A stretch of 64,000 bases of DNA from an uncultured Prevotellaceae bacterium (lineage in GTDB: Bacteria > Bacteroidota > Bacteroidia > Bacteroidales > Bacteroidaceae). The notes beneath the pieces were generated by a model. The model was not told the origin of the DNA. It ran no database searches and was given only the letters and a program-made list of their open reading frames with translations. How positions within the stretch are numbered: position 1 is the first letter of the stretch; every line of letters begins with the position of its first letter. The position numbers and the translations under genes were made by a program. This document shows positions 62,636-64,000 of the stretch, piece after piece. The stretch covers positions 1 to 64,000 of the forward strand of contig CAMWQU010000002.1 in NCBI GenBank assembly GCA_947176535.1, read 5' to 3'.

Positions 62636-64000
62636 TTATTGAGCGACTTGCACAACACTATCATCGCTGTGTCCCCGGAACTCGTCGGCATATTCGCAAC
62701 GGATGACGGCAATGCCCGAATGATAACGACCACCCCGCTCCACGTAGAGGGTTTCTTCGATGACGTACTCGCCACGCGGGATGTGATGGAAGCTAAATTC
62801 CGTGGTCGCATCGTGCACCTGACGGTAATAGCCCAATCCGGTTCCCCGTCCATACACCGTACCGCTCCATTCGTAGCCGGAACGCTGATTCACGGGTTCC
62901 GTAAAGGCCGGGCGCGGAGCCACGAGCGTAACGTATTCGTAATCGCGATCGGCCGAGATACGGTAGCGCACGGTATAGCGGCTGCCTGTCTTGACTTCCT
63001 TCGGGTATTCCTGGACGACACTCAATCCCGTCGAATGGGCCTTTACCTGACTGAACGGCTGCTCATACTCGGCAAACACGCCTCCCCAGCTTTCGCCGTC
63101 CGAGAATTTATGCAGGCGCAAGCGGACGGGGAGTTTACCCTCCTGAACAAGCAGCGAATCCCGGAGATAGCCCAACGTGTCATCGTCGGCCGTGAAGTTT
63201 ACAGGCGTACTGCGCTGGCGCGTCAGGGTCAGCAAGTCCTTGGCCGGCGAGGCCGGACGGGTGGCAGGAGAAGTCGTCAGCAGGGCAAAGACAGCGTTGG
63301 CGGAATTTACGGGCGTCGTCCACTCCTGCGTCCGCTTTTGCTGAAGCAGGTAGCGGCACATATTCCGCAACAGGCGGGTGCTGTCGGGCATCACGCGCTG
63401 CAGAGCCTCCATCATCTGCACGTGGATGTGCAGTTTGCGGTCGATGCTCACAAAGCTGCCTTTGGGAAATTCGATATAGGAACCTCGGTTGGGACTCGAC
63501 ACTAAACGTTTCCTGAACAGCTCCACACACTTCCGGGCCTTGCGCGGTTCGCCTTCTTTCTGCCAGACTAAAGCCAGCAAGGCTTGTCCTTCATAGCCCA
63601 TATCTTCCGGCTCGGTCTTCTTGGCCTGACGAAGCAGGAAGTCCACTTTCTTCTTTTCCTCTTTCGACAGCTCGGTGTCGCTATATAGGGCGACATAGAG
63701 GGTACGCAGGTTAGCGGCACTGAAGACAACACTGTCCACACGCTGCGAAAGCAGGTAGTGTATCGCTTTCTCGTTCACCTCCCGTGCCGGTTGCTCTCCG
63801 GTGAGCATGTGCAGACGGGTCAGCAGGTACGAGACTTCGGAGGTCAGGTAAACATTGGCCGGCATCTGAGGGTACCACGAGAAACCGCCTTCGACATTCT
63901 GCAATTCACGCATCTTGCGGTAATAGACCTCCGTACTGTCGGGCATATTCACGTTCAGGCTCTTACCCAAAACACCCGCATAATAGGCCGAAGCCAATGA
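62636..64000 (-). CDS. Alpha-2-macroglobulin-like protein, C-terminal part (5' end outside window)
   Basis: The frame is open to the last base, so the TTG at 63997 is not the true start. About 454 residues are visible. An alpha/alpha toroid of the complement/macroglobulin type (GGFSWYPQMPANVYLTSEVSYLLTRL, then YEGQALLALVW) is followed by a C-terminal beta domain (TVRYRISADRDYEYVTLVAPRPA, EFSFHHIPRGEYVIEETLYVERGG). The thioester CxEQ motif is not in the visible part. Bacterial relatives are envelope protease inhibitors of large size (usually over 1500 aa). Confidence 0.85.
   Translation of the reverse strand, partial: SLASAYYAGVLGKSLNVNMPDSTEVYYRKMRELQNVEGGFSWYPQMPANVYLTSEVSYLLTRLHMLTGEQPAREVNEKAIHYLLSQRVDSVVFSAANLRTLYVALYSDTELSKEEKKKVDFLLRQAKKTEPEDMGYEGQALLALVWQKEGEPRKARKCVELFRKRLVSSPNRGSYIEFPKGSFVSIDRKLHIHVQMMEALQRVMPDSTRLLRNMCRYLLQQKRTQEWTTPVNSANAVFALLTTSPATRPASPAKDLLTLTRQRSTPVNFTADDDTLGYLRDSLLVQEGKLPVRLRLHKFSDGESWGGVFAEYEQPFSQVKAHSTGLSVVQEYPKEVKTGSRYTVRYRISADRDYEYVTLVAPRPAFTEPVNQRSGYEWSGTVYGRGTGLGYYRQVHDATTEFSFHHIPRGEYVIEETLYVERGGRYHSGIAVIRCEYADEFRGHSDDSVVQVAQ

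Overview
The window looks like chromosomal DNA of a Bacteroidales bacterium (Bacteroides/Prevotella/Paraprevotella type, roughly 50% GC by eye). Supporting signs are: Bacteroidota -7 promoter boxes (TAnnTTTG) before many genes with no Shine-Dalgarno sequences; a tmRNA whose tag ends GERNYALAA; PorQ, MeaB and type B L31; TonB/ExbB/ExbD energisation with two ExbD proteins; and many Bacteroidales DUF lipoproteins (DUF1573, DUF3256, DUF4831, DUF4837, DUF5689, DUF6359, FimB/Mfa2-like). I cannot name the species.

Region 1 (1-24.1 kb) is the more accessory half. It holds two paralogous cassettes, each a large surface protein followed by a 58-59 codon ORF ending FWDEW and a terminator (1-1.39 kb, + strand; 19.4-22.1 kb, - strand). 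Around them are a HigBA-like toxin-antitoxin operon with a palindromic operator, HtrA/DegQ protease, RNase P RNA, a YihY/BrkB membrane protein, two surface lipoproteins, a very large multidomain secreted protein split by a frameshift, the RNase Y/ZapA cluster, a Wzi-like outer membrane protein, a glycosyltransferase, a DUF4143 ATPase preceded by 23-bp tandem repeats, and an Abi_2 gene next to the tmRNA gene. Two copies of a dispersed palindromic (REP-like) element lie near 2.5 kb and 22.3 kb. The 3' end of the tmRNA gene is duplicated 113 bp downstream, like an integration scar.

Region 2 (24.1-33.1 kb) is mostly housekeeping: stand-alone AICAR transformylase, an hpt-adk-obg operon, NAD(P)HX dehydratase, DUF4831 and class II FBP aldolase. 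It also holds the most unusual protein here: a Na/Pi cotransporter with PhoU-like helices fused in frame to an OmpR/PhoB-type winged-helix DNA-binding domain.

Region 3 (33.2-47.4 kb) reads as a candidate extracellular nucleic-acid scavenging neighbourhood: an exported EEP-family nuclease, a divergent TonB-dependent receptor with DUF5689 and OB-fold-like lipoproteins, a DRGH-type non-specific nuclease lipoprotein, and a multidomain endonuclease I. L31 and a transporter-nuclease-truA-EamA-DUF3256 operon are interleaved.

Region 4 (47.6-64 kb) is core: Lrp-folA-thyA-RsmF-like methyltransferase with overlapping ends, an ExbB/membrane protein/ExbD/ExbD operon, tRNA-Ser(GGA), TatD with a prenyl synthase, TonB, porQ-cmk-ispH, MeaB (overlapping ispH tail to tail), a DUF1573 protein, DUF4837, and an alpha-2-macroglobulin-like gene running off the end. 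A second dispersed hairpin family (47.5 and 61.4 kb) shows compensatory base changes between copies. I saw no transposase, integrase, rRNA or CRISPR array.
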